Below, piece after piece: positions 28,115 to 37,620 of a stretch of 64,000 nucleotides of DNA. How positions within the stretch are numbered: the stretch's first letter is position 1; each line of letters begins with the position of its first letter. The stretch comes from Bacteroidales bacterium (GTDB taxonomy: Bacteria > Bacteroidota > Bacteroidia > Bacteroidales > Marinilabiliaceae), in the NCBI GenBank assembly GCA_024401355.1, contig JAKSLF010000004.1:1-64000 (forward strand). Reading direction: 5' to 3'. The position numbers and the translations under genes were made by a program. The notes under the pieces were generated by a model, which saw only the letters and a program-made list of their open reading frames with translations, was not told the origin of the DNA and searched no databases.

Positions 28115-28142
28115 CAAAGATAATGAATTATTAGCAAAGATA
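28115..28142 (-). promoter_or_regulatory. Tandem -7 boxes upstream of valS
   Basis: TATCTTTG occurs twice on the minus strand (28115-28122 and 28135-28142), 20 bases apart, each matching the Bacteroides -7 consensus. Clear -33 elements are not seen. Confidence 0.5.
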
Positions 28143-28183
28143 CTGCACAATACCAACTTATTTTAGGCATTATGCCCTACTCA

Positions 28184-28678
28184 CTAGTCTATTCTAATTG
28201 CATACAAGTTAAAGCCGCCTGTTTCACTATACAAAAACAAATCTGTCGAACCACCTTCATACTTGTATGTATCTTTGCTTATCCATGAACCATCATTGGA
28301 TAAGAACGAATTTGTAAGCACATTCTTTAGGTCTCCCTTAGATAATATCATCGCTCTAACGCCATCTCTCGCATTTGACGCCATCCCATATACTGTAAGC
28401 GAACACGAACCATCCACATGAACCTTGACAAATCTTCCCTGCGCCGAACCCGGACCAGGGAATTTCAGACGCTTCGTGAAGCTCATCCCATCTATGTTTT
28501 TGGAGTTTTCATCTACAACAACTGGCTTAACTCTTGTACCGCCAATCGCAAGATCTCCCAAATCCGTAATCTTTGCTATCGTACCCACTTCCAAGTCCGA
28601 AAAGTTCCACATTTTTTGTGCACTCGCAGCCAATGAGGAAAACAAACAAATCAACACGGTAGTAAATAATGTTTTCAT
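28184..28678 (-). CDS. Small secreted beta-rich protein, unknown function
   Basis: 164 residues. The ATG at 28678 begins MKTLFTTVLICLFSSLAASA, a signal peptide; a TTG two codons upstream is less likely. The mature part starts QKMWNFSDLEVG and is rich in short strands and Gly/Ser turns (SLTVYGMASNARDG; DLFLYSETGGFNLYAIRI at the end). It resembles the small beta-sandwich domains attached to Bacteroidota pectate lyases and similar surface enzymes, so glycan binding is possible, but there is no catalytic domain. It stands alone between valS and the DUF-unknown 1155-residue gene. Confidence 0.65.
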   Translation of the reverse strand: MKTLFTTVLICLFSSLAASAQKMWNFSDLEVGTIAKITDLGDLAIGGTRVKPVVVDENSKNIDGMSFTKRLKFPGPGSAQGRFVKVHVDGSCSLTVYGMASNARDGVRAMILSKGDLKNVLTNSFLSNDGSWISKDTYKYEGGSTDLFLYSETGGFNLYAIRID

Positions 28679-28903
28679 GATCAAAATTCGATATTAGAAA
28701 TAATGCAACAAACAATTGAAACACAAAATTATATACAAAAAGTATACCAACCAAACTTTAACTATGTCATCATACATGCAATTTTGCTTTTAGATAATTC
28801 ATCACCCCTAATATGGTAATTCACCAACTGTCAACATACAACAACGGTCTCGCCTCCCTTTTCTACACTTTGCTCCAACTATCCTATCGCCATTAGTAAA
28901 AAA

Positions 28904-28929
28904 AAGGGAAGATGAAACCATCTTCCCTT
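28904..28929 (-). terminator. Terminator of the 1155-residue gene
   Basis: AAGGGAAGATG (28904-28914), loop AAAC, CATCTTCCCTT (28919-28929); on the minus strand followed by TTTTTT. Perfect 11-bp stem. Confidence 0.92.
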
Positions 28930-28955
28930 ACAATTGCTTTATTCAAATATTGAAA

Positions 28956-31900
28956 TTAGCCCTTATACAATGGATCAGCACCAATCGTACCAACAAGGCT
29001 ATTCAAGTACTCGTCTGACTTCAAGTAATTGATTCTCTCACGAAGCTTTGCTATCTTATAGTCTATTCTCAAATCGCTCAGATAGTATACACTCTCCGGA
29101 CGTTTCTTGAATTCCTCAATATATGCCAACTGCTTCTGAGCAAATTCCACATCTCTCTGCTGCTTGATAACCAAACGTTCCTTATACCAGTCGCTGTTCA
29201 ACACATAATCTCGGTCAAACATCTTACGGATCTCTGGATCGTCTATTGTCTTGCCTTCATATTCACCGTATGCCATGATGTAAAGCAATGCTTTGAATGG
29301 AGGGATTGCTGCATCAACACACCCTTCTTCGAAATAACGCAATGCCACTTTCTTCTGAGCCTCTACTATATTATTGATTCCATCAACGAAATCTTCCATA
29401 CTCTGAAGTTCAGGACGAAGCATCTCCTCGTCAAACACAGCCAATGGCTCGTCAAACAAACGATTCATGCATCGGAATGCAAAGTTTTCGGTTATACGGT
29501 AACCAAGACGGCTTGCAAGAACTTTCTGACCATTATACTCGAAGTCCTCAAGTTTTTCAAGACACTTATGCTTTATCAAAAGATTTGCGTCACGGTCTTC
29601 AGGAACCATTCGAGCCCATATTTCTGGTATCAAGATAGAGATGTCATGGTCAAATCTCTTCTGGCCAATATAACCAGCAGCAGATGTGAATCCCTGATAG
29701 CCCGTCAAGATAAAACACAACAACGCATTATTCATGTCTGATGTTGGCGACAGCATATTAAATGGACCCTTAGTCAAGGCACCTTCACTACCCGCTCCTG
29801 TTGTCGATGGCGACTTACCTGTCAAAGAACATGTAAAGTCCATAAACAACTCAGGCAACTCCTGATAATGAATCGGATTATATACACTCAACGGACGAAT
29901 TCCTGCTTTTCGGTCTGCTGGATTATTCCTTCGACCTGGCATAACTACATTCACTACATTTACAACCGGATCCGATGGCTGCATCTTTCGATGCAAGCGA
30001 ATACCAATCTCAGCTATATATGTATCGATGTTTTCCTCCGAATTCTTATTGAACTGCAAATAACGAGGGTTTTTCGATGGAGACCCCTTTACAATTCTTG
30101 TATGAGATGGAACAACAAAGAACTCATCGTCACTCTCAATAAAGTTCTTTACAAGGTCTTTTACAGGCTGAGTATAAAGGTCAAACTGGATTGCATCCGA
30201 CAACAAGTTATTGGCATCTTCCTTGGTCAATGGCTCATAGTTCGTAATGAATGTACCAGGCTTGCACATGTCAGCCTCAGCCTCCTTGTCATATCCTCTA
30301 TTAATCGCTTCATCAGGACGCTGGAACAATCTCTTCTCACAGTTGTCTACGACCTTGATACTAGGATTAGGGAATTTAGGATTACGATACTTGATGTCTG
30401 TTGCAGGAACTGTTACGCTTGCTGTTATATCATCCTCCAACTGTATCTTGAGGCTTGGAACAAAGTCGGAACGCAACTTGTTCAATCGCCAGTTACCATC
30501 CTTGTTAAAGCCTATTCTCACGTATGTCGCCATTACACGACGGTTTCTGTATAGCAATGACGTACCAGGACGACCATTGATAAACTCAACGCTGAAGTAC
30601 GATCTCCAGTTTTTCTTTTCCTCGTCAGTGTGTGTATGACGCTTTATATAGAGGGCCAACGAACGGATATGTTCAGGAATGCTACGCAAAAATGCATTAT
30701 AGTCATCATTATACATATCCGAAGGAGTAAGCAACTTCACGCACGAACCAAGTGTTCTCATCGAACTCAAGAACGAACGAGATGGTGCTGCATCCGGATC
30801 AACAGTCTTCCAACGATGAGTATAGTCATAGTTGATAATCTCATCTGTCTTCCTGAAGTCTTCCTCGATGTCTACCACGTTAAATGGACCATACATTATC
30901 GCATTCTGCATCGATTTAGAAATCTCAGACTTACCACCACCAGATACCGTACAAGGCTTGTGACACAAGATTCCTTCAGGACGTGTATTGATTATTCTCC
31001 ACGATGGCAACTGAGGGTGACGCACCAATCGCATCTTATTGCCCGAAGGATGGATATATATCTTATCAGGTGACAAAGGTATTGACTTCTCCTGACCATT
31101 ATGCATCCAAACAATCTTTGTCTTGTCAATTAAGACATTTGCCTGCTCAGAAATATATATTATCTCTGGATATTTCTTATCAACAGCATATCCTTCTGGC
31201 ATTATTTCTACCCTATCCCTGAGAAGACTCATGGCTTCTTCAAATGTGAATATGCCATCAAGCTTCTTCACATAATTCTCCGCATAAACGTTGTCGCTCC
31301 ACAATCCCTGAGGGAATGCTATTGCACCACCTGAATGCTCCTCTTCTGCAAGACCAAAGAGGTTCGCTGAATAGTTTATCTGAGTCTTTATCTCTTTCTT
31401 CGCATAACCGAAATAGTTGTCCGCGATAATTGTCACGACAACGCCTCTTTCGTCACGACATGTAACCTTGAACGATCCACCATCGTTATATATCTCCGAC
31501 TCTTCACGCCAGCACATGCCTTCTTTTCTCTGGCGCTCTGTTGCATCATCATAATGTGGAAGACCAAGATCTTTCTTCTTGAGGTTCAAACACTGTGGAG
31601 CAAAGATTATACATCCCGTATGACCTGTCCAATGATCTATGTCGAGTGCCGCATCATTTTCAGCTAGATTATGGTCACCTGCATTTCCAAATATTGTCTC
31701 AACAAAGTCAAGCGAACTTACAAGGCTACCTGGTGCAAACAAATGACACTCCATTGTCTTTTCCGGCATTACACCCTTAACCTCAGGAACTACCATAGGT
31801 CTAACCAAAAGACTTACCATTACGTGAGCCTTCTCCTGCTGATTTGATGTAAATGGCAAAATCTGCAACTCTTCAGAAGGATGCAATGCTGCTTCAAGTA

Positions 31901-32423
31901 TTCTAGCGAAAGCAACCTTTGGAACTTCCTTCTTGTCAAGAGGAACTGGCAATCCACCTTCTACTATATGGAATGTACCCTTTGTTGTACGACGATCGTT
32001 GGCTGGATTGTTAAGTATGCCCTGTGCCACTCTATATGTGCTCACATACTTACCAAAGAATGTGTTGCCGTTTGGCGGAAGACTTATCTCACGGGCAAGT
32101 CCCTTCTGGTTAAGCACAAGTGTCTCTGTTGGCAACTGACACTCGCTCGCACTCTTGACATCTTTTAGATAGTCATCTATGAATGACTGAATACGATTAT
32201 CCACTGGAGACAAATGTCTGCCAAGCAATCTGTTTTTCTCCCTAAAGCTATTGATGAAATCACTTGTCAGAGCAAGGAATTTCGAATTGGCCAACTTGGT
32301 CTCCGCATTTTCATCATCCTGAAACAATGGCTGGCCAAGTGATGCGAGCTGCAGGTTGACATACTGAATCATGTCTTTCCTGTCCTTGCGCTCCGCTTTC
32401 TTTTTCTGAGAATCAGTCTTCAT
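28956..32423 (-). CDS. Large conserved protein of unknown function (1155 aa)
   Basis: A 1155-residue cytoplasmic protein without signal peptide or membrane segments. The length, even composition and strong promoter/terminator suggest a real, well-expressed metabolic or structural enzyme. Striking segments: DIDHWTGHTGCIIFAPQCLN, a P-loop-like GGGKSEISKS (495-504) followed by DIEEDFR, GAGSEGALTKGPFN and YIGQKRFDHDISILIPEIW. The GGGKSEISK loop after KPCTVS is compatible with phosphate binding, and recalls PEP carboxykinase-type kinases, but I cannot assign a family. It is a single-gene transcript with a near-consensus promoter at 32492-32522. Confidence 0.8.
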   Translation of the reverse strand: MKTDSQKKKAERKDRKDMIQYVNLQLASLGQPLFQDDENAETKLANSKFLALTSDFINSFREKNRLLGRHLSPVDNRIQSFIDDYLKDVKSASECQLPTETLVLNQKGLAREISLPPNGNTFFGKYVSTYRVAQGILNNPANDRRTTKGTFHIVEGGLPVPLDKKEVPKVAFARILEAALHPSEELQILPFTSNQQEKAHVMVSLLVRPMVVPEVKGVMPEKTMECHLFAPGSLVSSLDFVETIFGNAGDHNLAENDAALDIDHWTGHTGCIIFAPQCLNLKKKDLGLPHYDDATERQRKEGMCWREESEIYNDGGSFKVTCRDERGVVVTIIADNYFGYAKKEIKTQINYSANLFGLAEEEHSGGAIAFPQGLWSDNVYAENYVKKLDGIFTFEEAMSLLRDRVEIMPEGYAVDKKYPEIIYISEQANVLIDKTKIVWMHNGQEKSIPLSPDKIYIHPSGNKMRLVRHPQLPSWRIINTRPEGILCHKPCTVSGGGKSEISKSMQNAIMYGPFNVVDIEEDFRKTDEIINYDYTHRWKTVDPDAAPSRSFLSSMRTLGSCVKLLTPSDMYNDDYNAFLRSIPEHIRSLALYIKRHTHTDEEKKNWRSYFSVEFINGRPGTSLLYRNRRVMATYVRIGFNKDGNWRLNKLRSDFVPSLKIQLEDDITASVTVPATDIKYRNPKFPNPSIKVVDNCEKRLFQRPDEAINRGYDKEAEADMCKPGTFITNYEPLTKEDANNLLSDAIQFDLYTQPVKDLVKNFIESDDEFFVVPSHTRIVKGSPSKNPRYLQFNKNSEENIDTYIAEIGIRLHRKMQPSDPVVNVVNVVMPGRRNNPADRKAGIRPLSVYNPIHYQELPELFMDFTCSLTGKSPSTTGAGSEGALTKGPFNMLSPTSDMNNALLCFILTGYQGFTSAAGYIGQKRFDHDISILIPEIWARMVPEDRDANLLIKHKCLEKLEDFEYNGQKVLASRLGYRITENFAFRCMNRLFDEPLAVFDEEMLRPELQSMEDFVDGINNIVEAQKKVALRYFEEGCVDAAIPPFKALLYIMAYGEYEGKTIDDPEIRKMFDRDYVLNSDWYKERLVIKQQRDVEFAQKQLAYIEEFKKRPESVYYLSDLRIDYKIAKLRERINYLKSDEYLNSLVGTIGADPLYKG

Positions 32424-32491
32424 ATATCTTGTCTATTTTATCCCTTGCAGAATAAAAACCACAAAGGGTTACAGTTACTATTTATGGATTA

Positions 32492-32522
32492 CAAAGATAG
32501 AAAGATATTCGACAAAACCAAA
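32492..32522 (-). promoter_or_regulatory. Consensus promoter of the 1155-residue gene
   Basis: On the minus strand, TTTG, exactly 19 bases, TATCTTTG: full match to the Bacteroides housekeeping promoter. Leader of about 60 bases. Confidence 0.78.
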
Positions 32523-32568
32523 GTTTATGGGCACTTAGTTTAACTAACAAAACCTTAAAAAAAATTAA

Positions 32569-32589
32569 TGGACACCATTGGTGCCCATT
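32569..32589 (-). terminator. Terminator of acyl-CoA synthetase - truA operon
   Basis: ATGGACACC (32569-32577), loop ATT, GGTGCCCAT (32581-32589); one wobble pair, and an eight-T tract follows on the minus strand. Confidence 0.88.
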
Positions 32590-32602
32590 CTATATCATTT
32601 CT

Positions 32603-33382
32603 TTATACTGTCCTGACAAAACCACGCCCTTCGGGATAATCTATCCCTACAAGCGATAAACCACGAGCTTCTGCACTCATACCCGCCCTACATCTGTCTT
32701 TCGCTTCGATTATCCCTCTAAATTGCTCTATTGTCATCTTTCCACGTCCAACTTCCAACAATGTACCGACTACTGCCCTGACCATATTCCTCAGAAATCT
32801 GTTGGCCGAAATTTCAAATATCCATATCCCTGGCTCAATTTCTTTCCACTCTGCCTTGGTTACAAAACAGTCATTTGTCTTTGTGTCTGCATGCAATCTG
32901 GCAAAACTGGTAAAGTCCGTATATTCCATCATCACTTTTGCCGCTTCGTTCATCTTGTCAAAGTCAGGCGTAAAGTATGGTGTAAAATGCGAAAGTCTCA
33001 AAGAAGGTATTTTCCTCAATGATATTCTATAGTGATAGGTTCTGCTCGTTGCTGAAAATCTTGCATGCAACTTTTCATCTACAGACTGCATCGAGTATAC
33101 AGATATATCAGGAGGTAATATGGCATTAAATTTAAAGAGGATATGTTCGATATCTTCTTCGGCTATTGCTTCTGGCAAGTCAAAATGCGCAACAAAATAA
33201 TCAGAATGCACACCTGTGTCTGTTCTGCCCGCACCAACTATATATGTAGTCTCTTTGGGCTGACGGAATATCTTGCCCAAAGCATCGTTCATCAGTTCTT
33301 GAACTGAAATGGCATTCGGCTGCACCTGCCATCCATGATAGTTGGTGCCGTCGTATGCCATTTCAATGAAATATCTTTGCAT
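32603..33382 (-). CDS. truA: tRNA pseudouridine(38-40) synthase
   Basis: Isomerises uridines 38-40 in the anticodon arm of many tRNAs. 259 residues, close to the family norm. The catalytic Asp55 lies in AGRTDTGVHS (51-60); the N-terminal MAYDGTNYHGWQVQP and the later FLRNMVRAVVGTLLEVGRGK are TruA signatures. It starts 12 bases after the acyl-CoA synthetase stop, so the two share a transcript ending at 32569-32589. Confidence 0.97.
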   Translation of the reverse strand: MQRYFIEMAYDGTNYHGWQVQPNAISVQELMNDALGKIFRQPKETTYIVGAGRTDTGVHSDYFVAHFDLPEAIAEEDIEHILFKFNAILPPDISVYSMQSVDEKLHARFSATSRTYHYRISLRKIPSLRLSHFTPYFTPDFDKMNEAAKVMMEYTDFTSFARLHADTKTNDCFVTKAEWKEIEPGIWIFEISANRFLRNMVRAVVGTLLEVGRGKMTIEQFRGIIEAKDRCRAGMSAEARGLSLVGIDYPEGRGFVRTV

Positions 33383-33394
33383 ATTTCTATTTTC

Positions 33395-35020
33395 CTACTT
33401 CTGCGCAGCTTCTTCTGCAAGTATCTTATCTACGTTTGCCTTGGCAATATCACGCAACTTAAACTTCTGAACCTTTCCACTACCTGTCTTTGGATAGTCA
33501 TCAACAAAGAAGATATACTTAGGTATCTTGTAGCGTGCTATCTGTCCCTTGCAATATTCCTGCACCTGTTCCTGTGTCAATGTGCATCCCTCTTTCAATA
33601 TGATGAATGCACCAACTATTTCTCCATACTTAGGATCTGGAATACCAACGACTTCAACCATTCTCACTTCTGGCATCTTATAGATGAAGTTCTCAATCTC
33701 ACGTGGATAGATATTTTCACCACCACGTATTATCATATCTTTGATACGTCCTGTGATGTGATAGAAGCCCTCTTCATCTTTCATTGCCAAGTCACCAGAA
33801 TGTAACCAGCCATCAGCATCAATTGTCTCGGCTGTAGCCTTAGGATTTTTGTAGTATCCCTTCATGACGTTATAGCCACGGCAGCATATCTCACCATGCT
33901 CGCCTATCGCACATTCTCTGCCTGTTTCTGGGTTGAAGACTTTTACTTCCACCTCTGGGAACTCTGTACCTACTGTTGTGGCACGCTGCTCCATTGTGTG
34001 GAATGTTCTTGAACATGTCATACCTGGCGACGACTCTGTAAGACCATACACACTGATGATGTCTTTCATGTTCATCTTGTCCATCACCTGCTTCATTGTC
34101 TCAATTGGACAAAGCGAACCAGCCATAATACCAGTTCTAAGCGATGAAAGATCATATTTTGAGAAGTTCTCATGATTCAATTCGCTCACGAACATTGTAG
34201 GGACACCATACAATGCCGTACACTTCTCCGCACTTACCGACCTCAATACCGCTTCTGCCTCAAAGTCAACTGTAATAACCATCGTCATGTTGTGAGTTAT
34301 TACCGAACAAAGAGCCAACACTATACCGAAGCAATGGAAGAATGGCACACATACACACAATTTGTCGTCTGGCGTATATACCATCGCATCACCTGTTGCC
34401 TGACCATTGTTCAATATGTTGAAATGGGTAAGCATTACACCCTTAGGAAAACCTGTCGTACCTGATGTGTACTGCATGTTCACTATGTCATGGCAGTCAA
34501 CTTCTTCCTTCATTCTCAGGTATCTGAGGTCATTGGCATTTCTACCCTTCTCAAATACATCATCTGCACAGAGGAATCCGTCTGCTTTAGCACCGTCCAT
34601 CACTACCACGTTCTTCAAGTATGGCAAGTGGCTTCTGTCAAGTCCTCTCACCATGTCAACGTACGACGAGTCGCGGTATTTATCTATTATACAAAGTGTA
34701 TGAATGTCGGAATCTTCAAGAAGATAGTCAAGTTCTGCTGCCTTATAGCTAGTGTTTACTGTCACAAGCCATGCACCAAGTTTTGCCGACGCAAAGAATA
34801 CGGTAAGCCAATCAGGTATATTGTTTGCCCATATACCAACTTTTGAGTCCTTGGTTACACCAAGTTCCATAAGTCCCTTGGCAAAGAGGTCTACTCGCTC
34901 ATTAAATTCTCTATATGTCCAGCAAAGATTCCTGTCATGATAGATAATGAACTTTTTGTCCGGTGTCTCAGTAGCCCACTTCTCAAGCAGACCGCCCATC
35001 GTATCTTTTCTAAGTTCCAT
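33395..35020 (-). CDS. AMP-binding fatty-acyl-CoA synthetase
   Basis: ANL-superfamily ligase that adenylates a carboxylic acid and transfers it to CoA. 541 residues with all core motifs: A3 P-loop MQYTSGTTGFPKGVMLTH, A5 YGLTESSPG, A7-A8 HSGDLAMKDEEGFYHITGRI and DMIIRGGENIYPREIE, and the catalytic Lys in A10 PKTGSGKVQKFKLRD. Closest in feel to medium- or long-chain fatty-acid CoA ligases, but the substrate cannot be read from the sequence. Upstream a -7 box TAATTTTG with TTTG 17 bases before it is visible near 35112, and a GCGAG/CTCGC leader hairpin near 35072. Confidence 0.9.
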   Translation of the reverse strand: MELRKDTMGGLLEKWATETPDKKFIIYHDRNLCWTYREFNERVDLFAKGLMELGVTKDSKVGIWANNIPDWLTVFFASAKLGAWLVTVNTSYKAAELDYLLEDSDIHTLCIIDKYRDSSYVDMVRGLDRSHLPYLKNVVVMDGAKADGFLCADDVFEKGRNANDLRYLRMKEEVDCHDIVNMQYTSGTTGFPKGVMLTHFNILNNGQATGDAMVYTPDDKLCVCVPFFHCFGIVLALCSVITHNMTMVITVDFEAEAVLRSVSAEKCTALYGVPTMFVSELNHENFSKYDLSSLRTGIMAGSLCPIETMKQVMDKMNMKDIISVYGLTESSPGMTCSRTFHTMEQRATTVGTEFPEVEVKVFNPETGRECAIGEHGEICCRGYNVMKGYYKNPKATAETIDADGWLHSGDLAMKDEEGFYHITGRIKDMIIRGGENIYPREIENFIYKMPEVRMVEVVGIPDPKYGEIVGAFIILKEGCTLTQEQVQEYCKGQIARYKIPKYIFFVDDYPKTGSGKVQKFKLRDIAKANVDKILAEEAAQK

Positions 35021-35189
35021 TTATTTATTATGTCTGTCGGTTTTATCACATCTGAGCGAGACTAACAACTCGCAATTTCTATACCTTTAATAGGCACCAC
35101 AAAATTAAGAAATTTTTCCTAAGACAAAAACCGGCATTTTATCAAAACTAATAAGATTGTGACCAAACACTAGTTTCTTGGGGGAAAAA

Positions 35190-35208
35190 TCACCCCATTT
35201 AGGGGTGA
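35190..35208 (-). terminator. Terminator after DUF2807 gene
   Basis: TCACCCC (35190-35196), loop ATTTA, GGGGTGA (35202-35208), followed on the minus strand by TTTTTCCCCC. It lies 17 bases after the DUF2807 stop. Confidence 0.85.
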
Positions 35209-35225
35209 AATTCCTGACTACTTTT

Positions 35226-35921
35226 TTACTTTACGACAATTTGTCCACCAGATGTCTCTATTTTTTCTACTTCAGCTCCTCCTTTGCAGGTTATCACACA
35301 ACCATCTGCTTCAGCCTTTATGCTCTTTGTCGCATAGATGTCGGTTTCACATCCCGATGCATATATTGTTATCTCTTCACTTTCAAGCTTCGCTGCATCA
35401 TATTCCGAATCTTGTACTGTACCCCTAATTGTAACATCCTGCTTTCTCGCTTTTCCTGCCAACGCTATCTTGCACGAATTTGAGGTAACAACAAGCTCTT
35501 CCACATCAAGGTCCATTGCCGCTTCACAGTTGGCAGCAAGGTCGAGTGTCAGCGTTCCTTTGCTTTCAAGTGGACATCCTTTTACGGTTTCTACTGTGGC
35601 GCCTGTCTTCAGTTTTACCATCTCTATATCTTTATAGTACACATAGAGACTGACTGCTGACCCTTTGGTTATTTTCTTCATTTTGGCTACGAGCGTTCCC
35701 TTCTTTACTATTGCATCGACATCTTCTGTCGGACATCCCTGGGTAACTACTTCAAGTTCGTAATGATCACTTTGTATCAGCATGATGTTCATGCCCTTGG
35801 CAGCTTCAATCTTGGTGAATTCTGCTATCTCTCTTTTCTCTTTGTTTACGTCTTCGGCTTTGATGCTTATGACGTTCATCATTCCTAGTAGCACAAATGC
35901 CACACTAAGCAATTTCTTCAT
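35226..35921 (-). CDS. DUF2807 (head GIN domain) secreted protein
   Basis: 231 residues with a signal peptide (MKKLLSVAFVLLGMMNVISIKA) and two-layer repeated beta-helix-like motifs: FTKIEAAKGMNIMLIQSD near 36-53, then DLDVEELVVTSNSCKIAL and ESEEITIYASGCETDIYATK. This is the putative auto-transporter adhesin head GIN family, common in Bacteroidota; function poorly known, probably surface or periplasmic. Six Cys residues is unusual for the family. It is last in the run unknown protein - mntP - C69 peptidase - DUF2807, 53 bases after the peptidase. Confidence 0.85.
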   Translation of the reverse strand: MKKLLSVAFVLLGMMNVISIKAEDVNKEKREIAEFTKIEAAKGMNIMLIQSDHYELEVVTQGCPTEDVDAIVKKGTLVAKMKKITKGSAVSLYVYYKDIEMVKLKTGATVETVKGCPLESKGTLTLDLAANCEAAMDLDVEELVVTSNSCKIALAGKARKQDVTIRGTVQDSEYDAAKLESEEITIYASGCETDIYATKSIKAEADGCVITCKGGAEVEKIETSGGQIVVK

Positions 35922-35974
35922 ATCTATTTAGTTTTATTTTTTTTTCTACGTTTCTCCTCAATAATCGTTCCATT

Positions 35975-37597
35975 TTATTGCTTCAACTTTCTAATTTCTA
36001 GCTTATCCCCTGTGTCATCAACTATTGATTTATAATATTTTTTGTCATAACCAGGCTGTTGGGGATATACGGGCTGATTATAAGGACTCCTCTTAAACTG
36101 ACCATTTTCTTCTACTTTGACGTTTCCGTCTATATATTTCACTATCAACTTTTCTCCCAATGTCTTCCATTTACCAAGAACATACGCTGCCTGCTCCGCA
36201 CCAAACATGTTGACGGCTGCTTCATGGTTTTTCGTATCTATTCTTGACAATTCAATATCCATCTTTTCAACTCTTGACGTCATCTCACTCTCCAGTTCTC
36301 GCTGCACTTTTCTGATATCTTCTATCATATAGTCATATTTCGAATATGCCATCTGGGCCACCCAGTTAAATATCCAAAACGCAGCATCCCAACTGAATGT
36401 AAGCAGATCACCATTACCAACTGCTACTTCATGAGGAACTTCTGTCATATTGCAATAGAACGGCATCAAGACTGATGTATTGGCGTCATCTACCCCAAAC
36501 CACAATATGCTTTTATTACTCTTCCTCATTTGGCCAACAAACCAGAATCCTGTCTGCTGAGTAGCTATCGCCCTTTCATGGAAGTAATATTTTCCTCCGA
36601 CTTCATATTCAAGCGGACGCCATCTGTATGGCACATGATAGGCACCAGCACCAGCATCTTTCGTCATGTCCATTTCTGTTCCTTCATAATGGTCTCTCAT
36701 TATGTCGGACAACTCCTGACGCGTTATCTTGTGATCTGGTTTAATATAGAGTGGCATCCTGTTGGTTCCGTCCATTCCCATGGCATATTTTTCGTATGCC
36801 ATCATCTCTTTGTTCATTTTAATGAATCCACTCCACACTCTGGCGTCACAACCTCTAACTGTACCAAAGTCTGGTGGATTATATGCGTCAGCAAATGAGA
36901 AATCATTGTCATCGCCTTTGAAGTACCCTCTCTCTCGTGCAAAGGACACTACATCAGGTGCATAGAGAAAGTTTTTCTTGTCCTTGAAGTCTATCTTGGT
37001 TATGCGTGACTGATTAGCATGTCCTGACACGCATCCTTCCGGTATCCTTACGGCAACCCATAGGGATCCTTTCGACTTTCCACCCTTGCCAACCATCTCC
37101 ATTATCCACACTTCTTTCGAGTCACCTATAGAAAACGATTCTCCTTCGCTACAATAACCATATTCCGCGACAAGAGATGTCATCACTTCAATAGCTTCCC
37201 TTGCCGAACGCGATCTCTGAAGGGCTATATATATCAGACTTCCATAGTCTATTATTCCTGTGGTGTCAACAAGTTCCTCGCGCCCTCCAAATGTGGTTTC
37301 CGCTATTGTTACACCCCATTCATTCATGTTGCCTATTACAGAGTACGTATGTCTGGCTTGGGCTATTTTTCCAAGTGGTTTGCCAGTATCCCAATCATAG
37401 ATATCCAACATTGTCCCAGCAGGATAGTCAGATGCCTCATATCTGTATAGCTCACCATATAGTGTATGTGAATCCGCAGCATACGTTATAAACGAACTAC
37501 CATCTGCTGAAGCTCCAGGACTGACAAGGAAGTTTGTGCAGGCCATTACTACCCCACTCCAAACAATCATAGCCAATGTCAAACACCACTTTTTCAT
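35975..37597 (-). CDS. C69-family dipeptidase
   Basis: N-terminal nucleophile hydrolase of the PepD/U34 group, 540 residues. The signal peptide ends at Ala19, leaving Cys20 (ACTNFLV) as the mature N-terminus and catalytic nucleophile, so maturation by signal cleavage is likely. Other family marks are GASADGSSFITYAADSH, YSVIGNMNEWGVTIAETTFG and EGESFSIGDSKEVWIMEM. It is exported and should degrade dipeptides in the periplasm or at the surface. It follows mntP by 23 bases. Confidence 0.92.
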   Translation of the reverse strand: MKKWCLTLAMIVWSGVVMACTNFLVSPGASADGSSFITYAADSHTLYGELYRYEASDYPAGTMLDIYDWDTGKPLGKIAQARHTYSVIGNMNEWGVTIAETTFGGREELVDTTGIIDYGSLIYIALQRSRSAREAIEVMTSLVAEYGYCSEGESFSIGDSKEVWIMEMVGKGGKSKGSLWVAVRIPEGCVSGHANQSRITKIDFKDKKNFLYAPDVVSFARERGYFKGDDNDFSFADAYNPPDFGTVRGCDARVWSGFIKMNKEMMAYEKYAMGMDGTNRMPLYIKPDHKITRQELSDIMRDHYEGTEMDMTKDAGAGAYHVPYRWRPLEYEVGGKYYFHERAIATQQTGFWFVGQMRKSNKSILWFGVDDANTSVLMPFYCNMTEVPHEVAVGNGDLLTFSWDAAFWIFNWVAQMAYSKYDYMIEDIRKVQRELESEMTSRVEKMDIELSRIDTKNHEAAVNMFGAEQAAYVLGKWKTLGEKLIVKYIDGNVKVEENGQFKRSPYNQPVYPQQPGYDKKYYKSIVDDTGDKLEIRKLKQ

Positions 37598-37620
37598 TCT
37601 ATCTCTTTATTATACCTTTA

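Noticed and set aside
37100..37110. DnaA-box-like TTATCCACA within the C69 peptidase gene
   Set aside because: A single copy inside a coding region; no cluster that would mark oriC anywhere in the window, including around dnaA.
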